From Tsukamurella sp. 1534 (GTDB lineage Bacteria > Actinomycetota > Actinomycetes > Mycobacteriales > Mycobacteriaceae), in assembly GCF_000312385.1 (NCBI RefSeq), contig NZ_HE997626.1, forward strand, positions 1,474,439 through 1,538,438: DNA of 64,000 nt, written 5' to 3'. The notes beneath the pieces are model-generated. The model did not search any database and had not been told where the DNA came from. It worked only from the letters and a program-made list of their open reading frames with translations. A program made the translations under genes and the position numbers. Below are positions 34,733 through 42,825 of the stretch, in pieces (position 1 is the first letter of the stretch; each line of letters begins with the position of its first letter).

Positions 34733-34877
34733 GCACCCCACCCTACCGGCGTACCGGTGATTGACGTCACAAAACTGCCGGTCAGCGGGTTACTTGCACT
34801 CTGAATCGATCGGTACACTGGCGGGCAGACCGCAGCGCGGCAGCCCGTGCGCCTTCCGACGAACCGGAGTTCCTCCC

Positions 34878-37800
34878 ATGGCACTGCTTCTGTACCGGTT
34901 GGGCAAGTTCGCCTACCTGAACCGCTTCAAGGTCATCGCCGTCTGGCTGCTGGTGTTCATCGGCATGGGCTTCGGCGCCTTCGCACTCAGCAAGGCCACC
35001 GTCGACAACTTCAACCTGCCCGGCCTGCCCTCCGAGAAGGCGACGAACATCGTCTCCGAGGGCTTCGGCGGCGAAGGCGGCGAGGACCCGTTCACCAGCG
35101 CGTCGGCGACGCTCGTCTTCCACGCCACGCAGGGCAAGCTGACCGATCCCGACAACGCCAAGGGCATCGACAAGACGATCGCCGACCTCAAGGCGATGAA
35201 GGACGGGGACAAGGAACTCGTCAAGGATCCGCAGCTGCTGATCAACCCCACCGCCCAGCTGGACCAGAACACGCTCTCGGCCGAGCAGCGCCAGAAGCTG
35301 GAGGCGATGGCGGCGCAGCAGAAGGACATCGAGTCCACCAAGTCGCCTGAGCAGAAGAAATCCGACGCGGACGCGACGGCGAAGGTCAGCCCCGACGGGA
35401 AGACCGCGCAGCTCAAGGTCGAGTTCGTGGGCAAGGTGACGGACCTGCCGAAGGACACCGCCGAGAAGATCAAGGACGCCCGGGAGGCCGGCCAGGACGC
35501 CTCCGGCGGCTCGCTCCAGGTGGAGGCCGACGGTTCCGCCGCCAAGGGCATGGAAGACATGGGCATGACCAGCGAGCTGATCGGCATGCTGGTGGCCGCG
35601 GTGGTCCTCATCATCACCTTCGCGTCGCTCGTCGCCTGGGGCCTGCCCCTGCTCAACGCGATCATCGCGGTGCCGGTCGCGCTGTGCGGCGTCATGATCG
35701 CGACCCACTTCATCGAGCTGGGCACCTTCCCCACGGTGCTGACCTCGATGATCGGCCTCGCCGTGACCATCGACTACGCGCTGTTCATCGTCTCGCGGTA
35801 CCGGCACGAGTTGCGGAGGCTCAGCGCCTCGTCTCGGGAGGAGCGCGCCGAGGCCGCGGGCATCGCCGTGGGCACCGCGGGCACGGCCGTCATCTTCGCC
35901 GGCCTGACGGTGATCATCGCGCTCGCCGCGCTCGCGTTCATCGGCATGGACTTCCTCGGCCAGATGGGTGTCGCCGCCGCGTGGGGCGTGCTCGTGGCCG
36001 TGATCGTCGCGATCACGCTGCTGCCCGCCCTGCTGGGCCTGTTCGGCGGCAAGGTGTTCGCCGGCCGGGTCAAGGGCCTGCACCCGCAGGACACCGACCA
36101 GGGCGAGGGCCGCACCGCCAACGGCCTGCGCTGGGCCAACGTGGTCAAGAAGGTCCCGGTGGTCACGCTCGTCGCGGGTATCGCCGTCCTCGGCATCCTC
36201 GCGATCCCGATGAAGGACATGCAGACCGCGCTGCCGGGCTCCGGCATGAGCGAGAAGTCGACGTCGGAGCGCAAGGCGTACGACCTCATCGCCGACGGCT
36301 GGGGCGCGGGCGCCAACGGGCCGCTCATGGTGGCGATCGACGGTTCGAAGGTGCTGCCGGAGCAGCGGCTGCGGACCTACGGCAACATCGTCGAGAGGCT
36401 CAACCAGGATCCGGTGTTCAAACCCCTCGTCGCGAACGCGCAGATCGCCGCGCTCGCCCCGGACAACCGCGCCGCCCAGGTGATCGTCACGTCCAAGACG
36501 GGGCCCAACGAGCAGGGCACCAAGGACCTGGTCGAGAAGCTCCGCGCGCTTCCCAACGGGCCCAACGGCACCGAGGCGCGGCTCAACACGGACCTCGGCG
36601 TGGCCGGCGCCACGGCGATCGAGATGGACATCTCGGAGAAGCTGAACAAGGAGGCGCTGCCGAAGTACCTGGCGATCGTCGTGGGACTGGCGTTCCTGTT
36701 GCTGCTCATCGCCTTCCGGTCGATCCTCGTGCCGCTCACCGCGGCGCTGGGGTTCCTGCTGTCGGTGGTCGCCACGTTCGGCGTGACCTCCGCGATCTTC
36801 ACCGACGGCGCGCTCGGGCTCATCGACAACACCCAGCCGCTGGTCTCGTTCCTGCCGATCTTCATGATCGGCATCGTGTTCGGCCTCGCGATGGATTACC
36901 AGGTGTTCCTGGTGTCCCGCATGCGCGAGGAGTTCGTGCACACGGGGGACGCGAAGCAGTCGGTGGTCACCGGCGTCCGGTACGGCGCCCGCGTGGTGAC
37001 CGCCGCGGCGATCATCATGATCTCCGTGTTCGCCTCGTTCATCCTCAACGAGCAGGTGTTCATCAAGGAGATCGGCTTCGGCCTCGCCATGGCCGTGCTG
37101 TTCGACGCCTTCGTGGTGCGGATGGTGATCATCCCGTCGATCATGATGCTGCTGGGCAAGCACGCCTGGTGGCTGCCCAAGTGGCTCGACAGGATCCTGC
37201 CGAACGCCGACATCGAGGGCGAGAAGCTGGTCGCGCGGCTCGCCGAGCGCGACCCGAAGACCACCGCGATCCTCGCGGATTCCGTCACCGAGAACTTCGG
37301 CGTCCCCGCGGCGGCGACCGCACCGATTCCGGCCGGCGCGGGCGCGGCGGCCGCCGGTGCGGCCGCGACCGCGGCGATCGCCGGCAGCACCGAGGAGCGG
37401 CACGACACGGCCGAGGTCGGGCTCGCCCGACCCGCGGGCCGCAACGGTGCCCCGGTCAACGGGGTCAACGGCGCGGACCGTCCGGGGGAGGCGCCGACGG
37501 TGCCCGTCCCCGCCGCGAACGCCGATGCGGCGAAGGGCGATGCGGGGCAGCCCGCGCGGGACGCGGTTCCCGCGGATGAGGCGGCGGAGGCCGCCGCGGA
37601 GCCGTCGGCACCCGACACGGCCGAGTACCCGGTCGCGCGGCCCGGCGCCCCGACGTCCGCGCAGGCCACGACGGGCCCGATCCGCGAGCGCAGCCGCCCC
37701 GGCACCACGCGTGACGAGATCGCGCAGCTGCGGGAGCAGAACCGGGCGATCGCGGCCGAGCTCAGCGCGCTGCGCTCGGACTACCGGTCGATGGCCAGCC

Positions 37801-39098
37801 GCACCCGCCTGCAGAGCGAGCACGTCAGCGATCCCACGCGATTCGACGTGGAGGCCCGCCTCGAGGGCCCGGGCGACCCGCTGGGCCGCGCCGGGCGCCT
37901 GCTCACCCCGCACGGCGAGATCCTCACGCCGGCCTTCATCCCGGTGGGCACCAAGGCCACGGTGAAGACGGTGATGCCGGACGCCGTGGCGGACCTGGGC
38001 GCGCAGGCTGTGCTGGCGAACGCCTACCACCTGTACCTGCAGCCGGGCCCGGAGATCGTGGAGCAGGCCGGCGGCCTCGCGAAGTTCATGAACTGGGAGG
38101 GCCCCACCTTCACCGATTCCGGTGGCTTCCAGGTGATGTCGCTGGGATCCGGGTTCAAGAAGGTCATCGACATGACCGGCGGCTCTGGCGAGGAGCCGCT
38201 GGGCGACGACGCGATCGCCGAGGGCAAGGACCGGCTGTCGCGGGTGGACGACGACGGGGTGACCTTCCTCAGCCACCTCGACGGCACGGAGCACCGGTTC
38301 ACCCCGGAGCGCTCGATGCAGATCCAGCACCAGCTGGGTGCCGACATCATCTTCGCGTTCGACGAGCTGACCACGCTGCACAACAGCCGCGACTACCAGG
38401 TGACGTCGCTGGAGCGCACGCGGCTGTGGGCGCGGCGCTGCCTGTCCGAGCACAACTGGCTCACGGCGCAGCGGCACGACGCCGCGTCGCTGTGGGGCGT
38501 GGTGCAGGGCGCGCAGTACGAGGACCTGCGCCGCAAGGCGGCCCGGGACCTGCGGGCGCTGAGCGAGGAGGACCAGCTGTCCGGCGGCCTCGGCTTCGGC
38601 GGCTACGGCATCGGCGGTGCGCTGGAGAAGGCGAACCTGTCGACGATCGTGCGCTGGGTCAACCAGGAGCTGGAGGAGGACAAGCCCAAGCACCTGCTGG
38701 GCATCTCCGAGCCGGACGACATCTTCGCCGCGATCGAGCAGGGCGTGGACACGTTCGACTGCGTCTCCCCGTCGCGGGTGGCGCGCAACGGCGCGATCTA
38801 CTCGGTGGACGGCCGTTACAACGTGACCAACTCCCGGTTCAAGACGGACTTCCGGCCCCTGGACCCGGAGACGGAGAACTTCACGTCGCAGTACTCGCGG
38901 GCGTACATCCATCACCTGTTCAAGGCCAAGGAGGGGCTCGCCGCCACGCTGGCGACGATCCACAACGAGCAGTTCATCGTCTCGCTCGTGGCGCGTATCC
39001 GGCAGTCGATGGTCGACGGGACGTACTGGGAGTTCAAGGAGGAGTTCCTGGGGCGCTACTACAAGGGCACCCAGCAGCACCTCGCCAAGTCCGACTAG
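34878..39098 (+). CDS. MMPL-family transporter fused in frame to tRNA-guanine transglycosylase
   Basis: One frame of 1,406 codons from the ATG at 34878 (GGAG upstream) to 39098, with no stop between. Residues 1 to about 780 are a complete MMPL/RND exporter: two halves of six membrane segments, with the proton-relay Asp-Tyr pairs D299 (TIDYALFIVSR) and D673 (AMDYQVFLVSR). Residues about 790-960 are a low-complexity cytosolic tail ending in a coiled-coil-like stretch (EIAQLREQNRAIAAELSALR). From about residue 980 a full-length Tgt follows. A separate Tgt start at 37791 (M972) is possible, but no stop ends the transporter. Either a natural fusion or an artefact that removed a stop. Confidence 0.85.
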   Translation: MALLLYRLGKFAYLNRFKVIAVWLLVFIGMGFGAFALSKATVDNFNLPGLPSEKATNIVSEGFGGEGGEDPFTSASATLVFHATQGKLTDPDNAKGIDKTIADLKAMKDGDKELVKDPQLLINPTAQLDQNTLSAEQRQKLEAMAAQQKDIESTKSPEQKKSDADATAKVSPDGKTAQLKVEFVGKVTDLPKDTAEKIKDAREAGQDASGGSLQVEADGSAAKGMEDMGMTSELIGMLVAAVVLIITFASLVAWGLPLLNAIIAVPVALCGVMIATHFIELGTFPTVLTSMIGLAVTIDYALFIVSRYRHELRRLSASSREERAEAAGIAVGTAGTAVIFAGLTVIIALAALAFIGMDFLGQMGVAAAWGVLVAVIVAITLLPALLGLFGGKVFAGRVKGLHPQDTDQGEGRTANGLRWANVVKKVPVVTLVAGIAVLGILAIPMKDMQTALPGSGMSEKSTSERKAYDLIADGWGAGANGPLMVAIDGSKVLPEQRLRTYGNIVERLNQDPVFKPLVANAQIAALAPDNRAAQVIVTSKTGPNEQGTKDLVEKLRALPNGPNGTEARLNTDLGVAGATAIEMDISEKLNKEALPKYLAIVVGLAFLLLLIAFRSILVPLTAALGFLLSVVATFGVTSAIFTDGALGLIDNTQPLVSFLPIFMIGIVFGLAMDYQVFLVSRMREEFVHTGDAKQSVVTGVRYGARVVTAAAIIMISVFASFILNEQVFIKEIGFGLAMAVLFDAFVVRMVIIPSIMMLLGKHAWWLPKWLDRILPNADIEGEKLVARLAERDPKTTAILADSVTENFGVPAAATAPIPAGAGAAAAGAAATAAIAGSTEERHDTAEVGLARPAGRNGAPVNGVNGADRPGEAPTVPVPAANADAAKGDAGQPARDAVPADEAAEAAAEPSAPDTAEYPVARPGAPTSAQATTGPIRERSRPGTTRDEIAQLREQNRAIAAELSALRSDYRSMASRTRLQSEHVSDPTRFDVEARLEGPGDPLGRAGRLLTPHGEILTPAFIPVGTKATVKTVMPDAVADLGAQAVLANAYHLYLQPGPEIVEQAGGLAKFMNWEGPTFTDSGGFQVMSLGSGFKKVIDMTGGSGEEPLGDDAIAEGKDRLSRVDDDGVTFLSHLDGTEHRFTPERSMQIQHQLGADIIFAFDELTTLHNSRDYQVTSLERTRLWARRCLSEHNWLTAQRHDAASLWGVVQGAQYEDLRRKAARDLRALSEEDQLSGGLGFGGYGIGGALEKANLSTIVRWVNQELEEDKPKHLLGISEPDDIFAAIEQGVDTFDCVSPSRVARNGAIYSVDGRYNVTNSRFKTDFRPLDPETENFTSQYSRAYIHHLFKAKEGLAATLATIHNEQFIVSLVARIRQSMVDGTYWEFKEEFLGRYYKGTQQHLAKSD
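37791..39098 (+). other. Tgt domain inside the fusion frame, lacking zinc cysteines
   Basis: The domain has the barrel start AGRLLTPHGEILTPAFIPVG, the substrate aspartate in TDSGGFQVMSL, WGVVQGAQYEDL, GFGGYGIGG and the nucleophile D1294 in FDCVSPSRVARNG. The zinc site is altered: bacterial Tgt has C-x-C-x2-C before Y-S-R-A-Y, while here the positions read E1331, E1333 and T1336. The fourth ligand, H1362 (TIHNEQ), is kept. The DEC motif near the base pocket reads DEL. Tgt exchanges guanine 34 of GUN tRNAs for queuine or preQ1; activity of this variant is uncertain. Confidence 0.8.
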
Positions 39099-39175
39099 CG
39101 GCAGCGGCAGAACTTCGGCCTCCAGGGAGCCGCGAACGTCGATCACCCTGGTGGCATGAAGTCTCCGCACGGTAA

Positions 39176-39189
39176 GATACGGCCATGTC
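39176..39189. promoter_or_regulatory. GATAYGGCCATRTC-like site at the GlxA start
   Basis: GATACGGCCATGTC spans the GlxA start codon (ATG at 39185) and matches 12 of 14 bases of the perfect palindrome at the 3' end of the same gene. With its flank, GGTAAGATACGGCC is repeated in inverted orientation there (13 of 14). Likely autoregulatory site. Confidence 0.5.
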
Positions 39190-40156
39190 GCACGTCGTCG
39201 CCCTACCCGTCTGCGACGGGATGACCCTGTTCGAATACGGCATCGTGGTAGAGGCTCTGGGATTCGCCTGGGGCGATCTCACGCTCGATTACGACGTGCG
39301 CGCCTGCGGGCCGGCGGGCGGTGTGCACACCGTGGGCGGGGCGGTGCTCCGGCCCGGTTACGGCCTGGACGACATCGACACCGCGGACACCGTGATCGTG
39401 ACGGCCGTGTCGGACCCGCGCCGCGACTCCAACCCGGAGTGGACGGAGCACCTCCGCGCCGCGGCCGCGAACGGCGCCCGGATGGTCTCCATCTGCAGCG
39501 GCGCCTTCGCGCTCGCCGAGGCGGGCCTGCTCGACGGCCGTCGGGCGACCACCCACTGGCGCTACGCGGGCCTGCTGCAACACCGGTTCCCGCGCGTGCG
39601 CGTCACGCCGTCGGATCTGTACGTGCGGGACGGCGGCGTCACCACGGGCGCGGGATCCGCGGCGGGACTGGACCTGTGCTTCACGCTGATCCGCGAGGAC
39701 CACGGGCCGGCGGCGGCCAACGAGATCGCCCGGCGGATGGTGGTGGCGCCGAACCGGGACGGCGATCAGTCGCAGTTCGTCACCATCGACGCGCTCCGTC
39801 CCGACGTGGACGCGCGCTTCGCCGACTACCTGCAGGACCTGTCGCACCGCATCGAGTCCGTCGCGGGGATCGATGAGATGGCGGAGCGGGCGGGCGTCTC
39901 GCGCCGCACCCTGCACCGGCAGTTCCGCCGGCACACGGGTGCTGCCCCGCTGGAATGGCTCACCCGGCAGCGGGTGTACCGGGCGATGAGCCTTCTCGAG
40001 ACCACCGAGGAGCCGGTCACGGCGGTGGCGGCGCGCGCCGGGTTCGACGCGGAGGAGACCCTGCGGTACCACTTCAAGCGCCAGACGGGCCTGAGCCCCA
40101 CCGCGTACCGCGAACGTTTCCGCGTGAACCGCGATATGGCCATATCTTACCGATAG
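39185..40156 (+). CDS. GlxA-family (DJ-1/PfpI plus AraC) transcriptional regulator
   Basis: 323 residues. The N-terminal DJ-1/PfpI domain has MVSICSGAFALAEAGLLDGR and TTHWRYAGLL. The C-terminal AraC region has two HTH motifs: GIDEMAERAGVSRRTLHRQF and PVTAVAARAGFDAEETLRYH, then FKRQTGLSPTAYRERF. Architecture matches the regulator at 12753, but the two are clearly different proteins. It separates the Tgt fusion from glutamyl-Q synthetase. Matching inverted sites at its start and end suggest autoregulation. The ligand is unknown. Confidence 0.9.
   Translation: MSHVVALPVCDGMTLFEYGIVVEALGFAWGDLTLDYDVRACGPAGGVHTVGGAVLRPGYGLDDIDTADTVIVTAVSDPRRDSNPEWTEHLRAAAANGARMVSICSGAFALAEAGLLDGRRATTHWRYAGLLQHRFPRVRVTPSDLYVRDGGVTTGAGSAAGLDLCFTLIREDHGPAAANEIARRMVVAPNRDGDQSQFVTIDALRPDVDARFADYLQDLSHRIESVAGIDEMAERAGVSRRTLHRQFRRHTGAAPLEWLTRQRVYRAMSLLETTEEPVTAVAARAGFDAEETLRYHFKRQTGLSPTAYRERFRVNRDMAISYR
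40133..40146. promoter_or_regulatory. Perfect palindrome at the 3' end of the GlxA gene
   Basis: GATATGGCCATATC is a perfect 14-bp palindrome that encodes part of the last codons (Met-Ala-Ile). Extended to 40151 it reads as the inverse of the site at 39171. AT-rich palindromes are rare in this DNA, so a bound regulator is likely. Confidence 0.5.
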
Positions 40157-40207
40157 ACGGCATCTGGGCCGCTGGGCGACCGGCTCCCCACGCCGTACGT
40201 TCGGAGC

Positions 40208-40639
40208 ATGACGAATCAGCAGAGGGAAAAGAGCGGCGCCGCAACGATCTTCGCCTGGATCGGCGAGTTCCTCGCCGGTGTCGCGGCGGCGAACACGGTG
40301 CGCCACGGGGGCCGCGTGCCGCCCGGTCACCGGGCGCGCGCGGATCAGAGGGGCAGGGTCCAGGGCTCCGTGGGGAGCGCCGCCGGATCGAAACCGTCGA
40401 GCATCTCGGCGGGCGTGGAGCCGCGCAGCCCCAGGCTGCCCGCGAGCTCCGGCAGCACGACGGACGGGCCGCCGCGCTCGGCGAGGGTGACCGCGCCGTC
40501 GCGCTTGGCCAGCCGGACGCCGTTGGGCCCCAGCACCATCGGCACGTGCGCGTACCGCGGCGGCGCCGCGCCCAGGAGCGATGCGAGGTACGCCTGCCGC
40601 GGTGCGGATGAGAGGAGGTCGTCGCCGCGGACCACCTGA
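40208..40639 (+). CDS. Doubtful small ORF, N-terminus only plausible
   Basis: The ATG at 40208 has CGGAGC upstream, and the first 35 codons (REKSGAATIFAWIGEFLAGV, then AAANTVRHGGRVPP) look like a small actinobacterial protein. After about codon 45 the frame enters Arg/Gly/Ser-rich sequence antisense to the end of gluQRS (from 40345). It may be a genuine small gene truncated or frameshifted near 40335, or not a gene. Confidence 0.25.
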   Translation: MTNQQREKSGAATIFAWIGEFLAGVAAANTVRHGGRVPPGHRARADQRGRVQGSVGSAAGSKPSSISAGVEPRSPRLPASSGSTTDGPPRSARVTAPSRLASRTPLGPSTIGTCAYRGGAAPRSDARYACRGADERRSSPRTT

Positions 40640-41196
40640 TCCACGCCCTGCGCCGCGTCGTCCACCACCACGGCCAGGTTGTAGGCGTAGGTCCCGTCGC
40701 CGCGGCGAAGCACGACATCGTCCACGGCGCCGGTGTATTCGCCGTGCAGCTCGTCGGCCACGGTGTACGAGCGGACCGTCGAGCGCAGCCGGAGGGCGGC
40801 CGGCCGGTCGCGGCGGCGCGCCTCCCGTTCGGCCTCGGTGAGGTCCCGGCACGTGCCCGGGTAGGCCCCCTCGGGCGCGTGCGGGGCGGACGGCGCGGAC
40901 AGGATCTCCCTTCGGGTGCAGTAGCACTCGTACACGTCCAGCCGGGACAACGCGTCGGCGTACAGTCCGGCGCGGCCGGACTGCCGCACGACGGGGCCGT
41001 CCCAGTCGAGGCCGATCGCGGCGAGGTCCGTCAGCTGCCGCGCCTCGGCGCCGTCCTGCACCCGGTCCAGGTCCTCGACGCGCAGCAGGAACTCCCGCCC
41101 CGTCGACCGCGCGAACAGCCAGGCGAGCAGCGCGGTGCGCAGGTTGCCCACGTGGAGGTCGCCCGACGGGCTCGGCGCGTATCGTCCCGCTGTCAC
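40345..41196 (-). CDS. gluQ: Glutamyl-Q tRNA(Asp) synthetase
   Basis: 283 residues, GTG start. Truncated GluRS without the anticodon-binding domain: YAPSPSGDLHVGNLRTALLA with the HIGH-type HVGN, the zinc site YECYCTRREI with PGTCRDL, and the KMSKS-like loop RLAKRDGAVTL. It attaches glutamate to queuosine in the anticodon of tRNA-Asp rather than to an acceptor end. This makes sense only if the cell has Q-modified tRNA, which needs Tgt. The only Tgt here is the altered fusion 1.2 kb upstream. Confidence 0.92.
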   Translation of the reverse strand: MTAGRYAPSPSGDLHVGNLRTALLAWLFARSTGREFLLRVEDLDRVQDGAEARQLTDLAAIGLDWDGPVVRQSGRAGLYADALSRLDVYECYCTRREILSAPSAPHAPEGAYPGTCRDLTEAEREARRRDRPAALRLRSTVRSYTVADELHGEYTGAVDDVVLRRGDGTYAYNLAVVVDDAAQGVDQVVRGDDLLSSAPRQAYLASLLGAAPPRYAHVPMVLGPNGVRLAKRDGAVTLAERGGPSVVLPELAGSLGLRGSTPAEMLDGFDPAALPTEPWTLPL

Positions 41197-41219
41197 CGCT
41201 CCAGCCTACGAAAGCCCGG

Positions 41220-42173
41220 TCAGGGACCGGTGACCCGCGCGAGGTTCTGCGCCCACCCGCGGACGTGCTCCGCGAGCTCGGGCGGCTGCACGACGGTCAC
41301 GTCGGCGCCCAGCACGGCGATCGCCATCGCCGGCCAGTCCAGGGTGTCCGCCTGCATCCGCACGACGGTCCGCTCCCCGTCCTCTTCGATCCGCGCCCAC
41401 CGACCGATGGCGGCCCGCACGCGGTCGATCGGCGCGGACACCACGAACTCGATGGTGAAGCCGGGGGTGCGCTGGCCCACGGCGGCGCGCACGTAGGCGG
41501 CCGCGTCCTCGGCCGGGAGCTCGCGGGGCCGGAACCGGTCGCCCGTGCGCCGGGGCGCGGTGATCCGGTCCAGCCGGAAACTCCGCCAGTCGTGCCGGTG
41601 CAGGTCGTACGCCACCAGGTACCAGCGCCGGCCCAGCGACACCAGCCGCAGCGGTTCGGCGAGCCGCTCGGTCACCGCCCCGTCGGCGGCGGTGTAGCCG
41701 AACTCGATCCGCTCCTCCGCGCGGCAGGCCTCGGCGAGCGCAGTGAGGATGCGGGAGTCGACGGCCGGCCCGCCCGCCAGTGCGGCGGGCTGCGTGACGG
41801 CGCCCAGTGCTTCCACCCGCTTGCGCAGCTTCGGCGGCATCACGGCCGCGACCTTCCCCAGTGCGCGCACCGAGGTCTCGGCGATACCGGCCACGCCGCC
41901 CTGCGCCGCGGCCTGCAGGCCCACCGCGATCGCGACGGCCTCCTCGTCGTCCAGCACGAGCGGGGGGAGCGCGGCGCCCGCGGCCAGCTGGTAGCCGCCG
42001 TCCACGCCGCGCGACGCCGTCACCGGGTAGCCCAGGTCGCGCAGCCGCTCCACGTCGCGCCGCAGGGTGCGGACGGACACCTCGAGCCGGTCCGCCAGTT
42101 CCGCCCCCGGCCAGTACCGGTGCGTCTGCAGGAGCGAGAGCAGGCGCAGTGTTCGTGAGCTCGTGTTCGCCAT
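41220..42173 (-). CDS. WYL-domain transcriptional regulator (YafY type)
   Basis: 317 residues from the ATG at 42173 (MANTSSRTLRLLSLL); an ATG at 42212 is in frame but enters the divergent promoter. N-terminal HTH_11: LLQTHRYWPGAELADRLEVS and RTLRRDVERLRDLGYPVTAS. Central WYL domain with RLAEPLRLVSLGRRWYLVAY (RRWYL) and a WCX-like C-terminus. WYL proteins sense small or nucleic-acid ligands. Divergent from the DinB gene, with 61 bp between starts. Confidence 0.9.
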   Translation of the reverse strand: MANTSSRTLRLLSLLQTHRYWPGAELADRLEVSVRTLRRDVERLRDLGYPVTASRGVDGGYQLAAGAALPPLVLDDEEAVAIAVGLQAAAQGGVAGIAETSVRALGKVAAVMPPKLRKRVEALGAVTQPAALAGGPAVDSRILTALAEACRAEERIEFGYTAADGAVTERLAEPLRLVSLGRRWYLVAYDLHRHDWRSFRLDRITAPRRTGDRFRPRELPAEDAAAYVRAAVGQRTPGFTIEFVVSAPIDRVRAAIGRWARIEEDGERTVVRMQADTLDWPAMAIAVLGADVTVVQPPELAEHVRGWAQNLARVTGP

Positions 42174-42186
42174 GTTTCCAGGATGA

Positions 42187-42205
42187 TTTCTATTGAGGAC
42201 AGAAA
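42187..42205. promoter_or_regulatory. Candidate WYL operator
   Basis: TTTCT-9 nt-AGAAA is an inverted repeat in the short, AT-rich region between the WYL and DinB genes (42174-42234). It would overlap both divergent promoters. Five-base arms make it a modest candidate. Confidence 0.4.
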
Positions 42206-42234
42206 CTGACACTAATGCTCCATAGTCTTATCCC

Positions 42235-42768
42235 ATGACCGAAACACAGCAGCAAGTCAGTGGAGAACGCGCCGACATCCTCAGCCTCCTCGCGGAGCGC
42301 CGGCACTTCCTCCGATTCACCGCGCAGAACCTCACGGACGAGCAGGCCACCACCCGCAGTACCGCCAGCGAGCTCACCGTGGGCGGCCTGATCAAGCACG
42401 TGACCGACGTCGAGAAGAGCTGGCAGGACTTCGCGCTGGGCAAGGCGCACCCCGTCGAGGCCATGGATTTCGACAACCTCACCCCGGAGCAGATCGCGGC
42501 GTTCCAGAACGGGTTCCGGTTCGTCGACGGCGAGACCCTGGAGTCCGTCCTCGCCGAGCACGAGAAGACCGCGGCCGCCACCGACGAGCTGGTCCGCACC
42601 CTGGACCTCGACACCGCGTACGAGCTGCCGGAGGCACCCTGGCAGCCGCCGGGCGTGTTCTGGACGGTGCGCCGCGTGTTCCTGCACATCGCCGGCGAGA
42701 CCGCGCACCACTCCGGCCACGCCGACATCATCCGCGAGACGATCGACGGCCAGAAGAGCATGGGCTGA
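42235..42768 (+). CDS. DinB-family metal-binding protein
   Basis: 177 residues. Four-helix DinB-like fold with LLAERRHFLRFTAQNLTDEQ, TVGGLIKHVTDVEKSWQDFA (first His) and the last helix FLHIAGETAHHSGHADIIRE with the paired histidines. Members use a metal and act as thiol-transferases such as mycothiol-dependent enzymes. The genes often lie beside WYL regulators, as here. The substrate is unknown. Confidence 0.85.
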   Translation: MTETQQQVSGERADILSLLAERRHFLRFTAQNLTDEQATTRSTASELTVGGLIKHVTDVEKSWQDFALGKAHPVEAMDFDNLTPEQIAAFQNGFRFVDGETLESVLAEHEKTAAATDELVRTLDLDTAYELPEAPWQPPGVFWTVRRVFLHIAGETAHHSGHADIIRETIDGQKSMG

Positions 42769-42825
42769 GGGCGGGCCTTCGCGAGTTCCGGCCCGGTGTC
42801 GGCGGTCCCGCCTACGATCGTCGGT

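Noticed and set aside
34762..34769. TGACGTCA palindrome upstream of the MMPL-Tgt gene
   Set aside because: Eight bases, no -10 element at a suitable distance, and such octamers arise by chance in GC-rich DNA. Too little to call an operator.
34782..39170. A 1,462-codon open frame antisense to the MMPL-Tgt gene
   Set aside because: The translation is an Arg/His/Asp/Gly-rich low-complexity sequence without domains. It is the mirror of strong codon bias in GC-rich DNA, while the sense strand has two recognisable enzymes.
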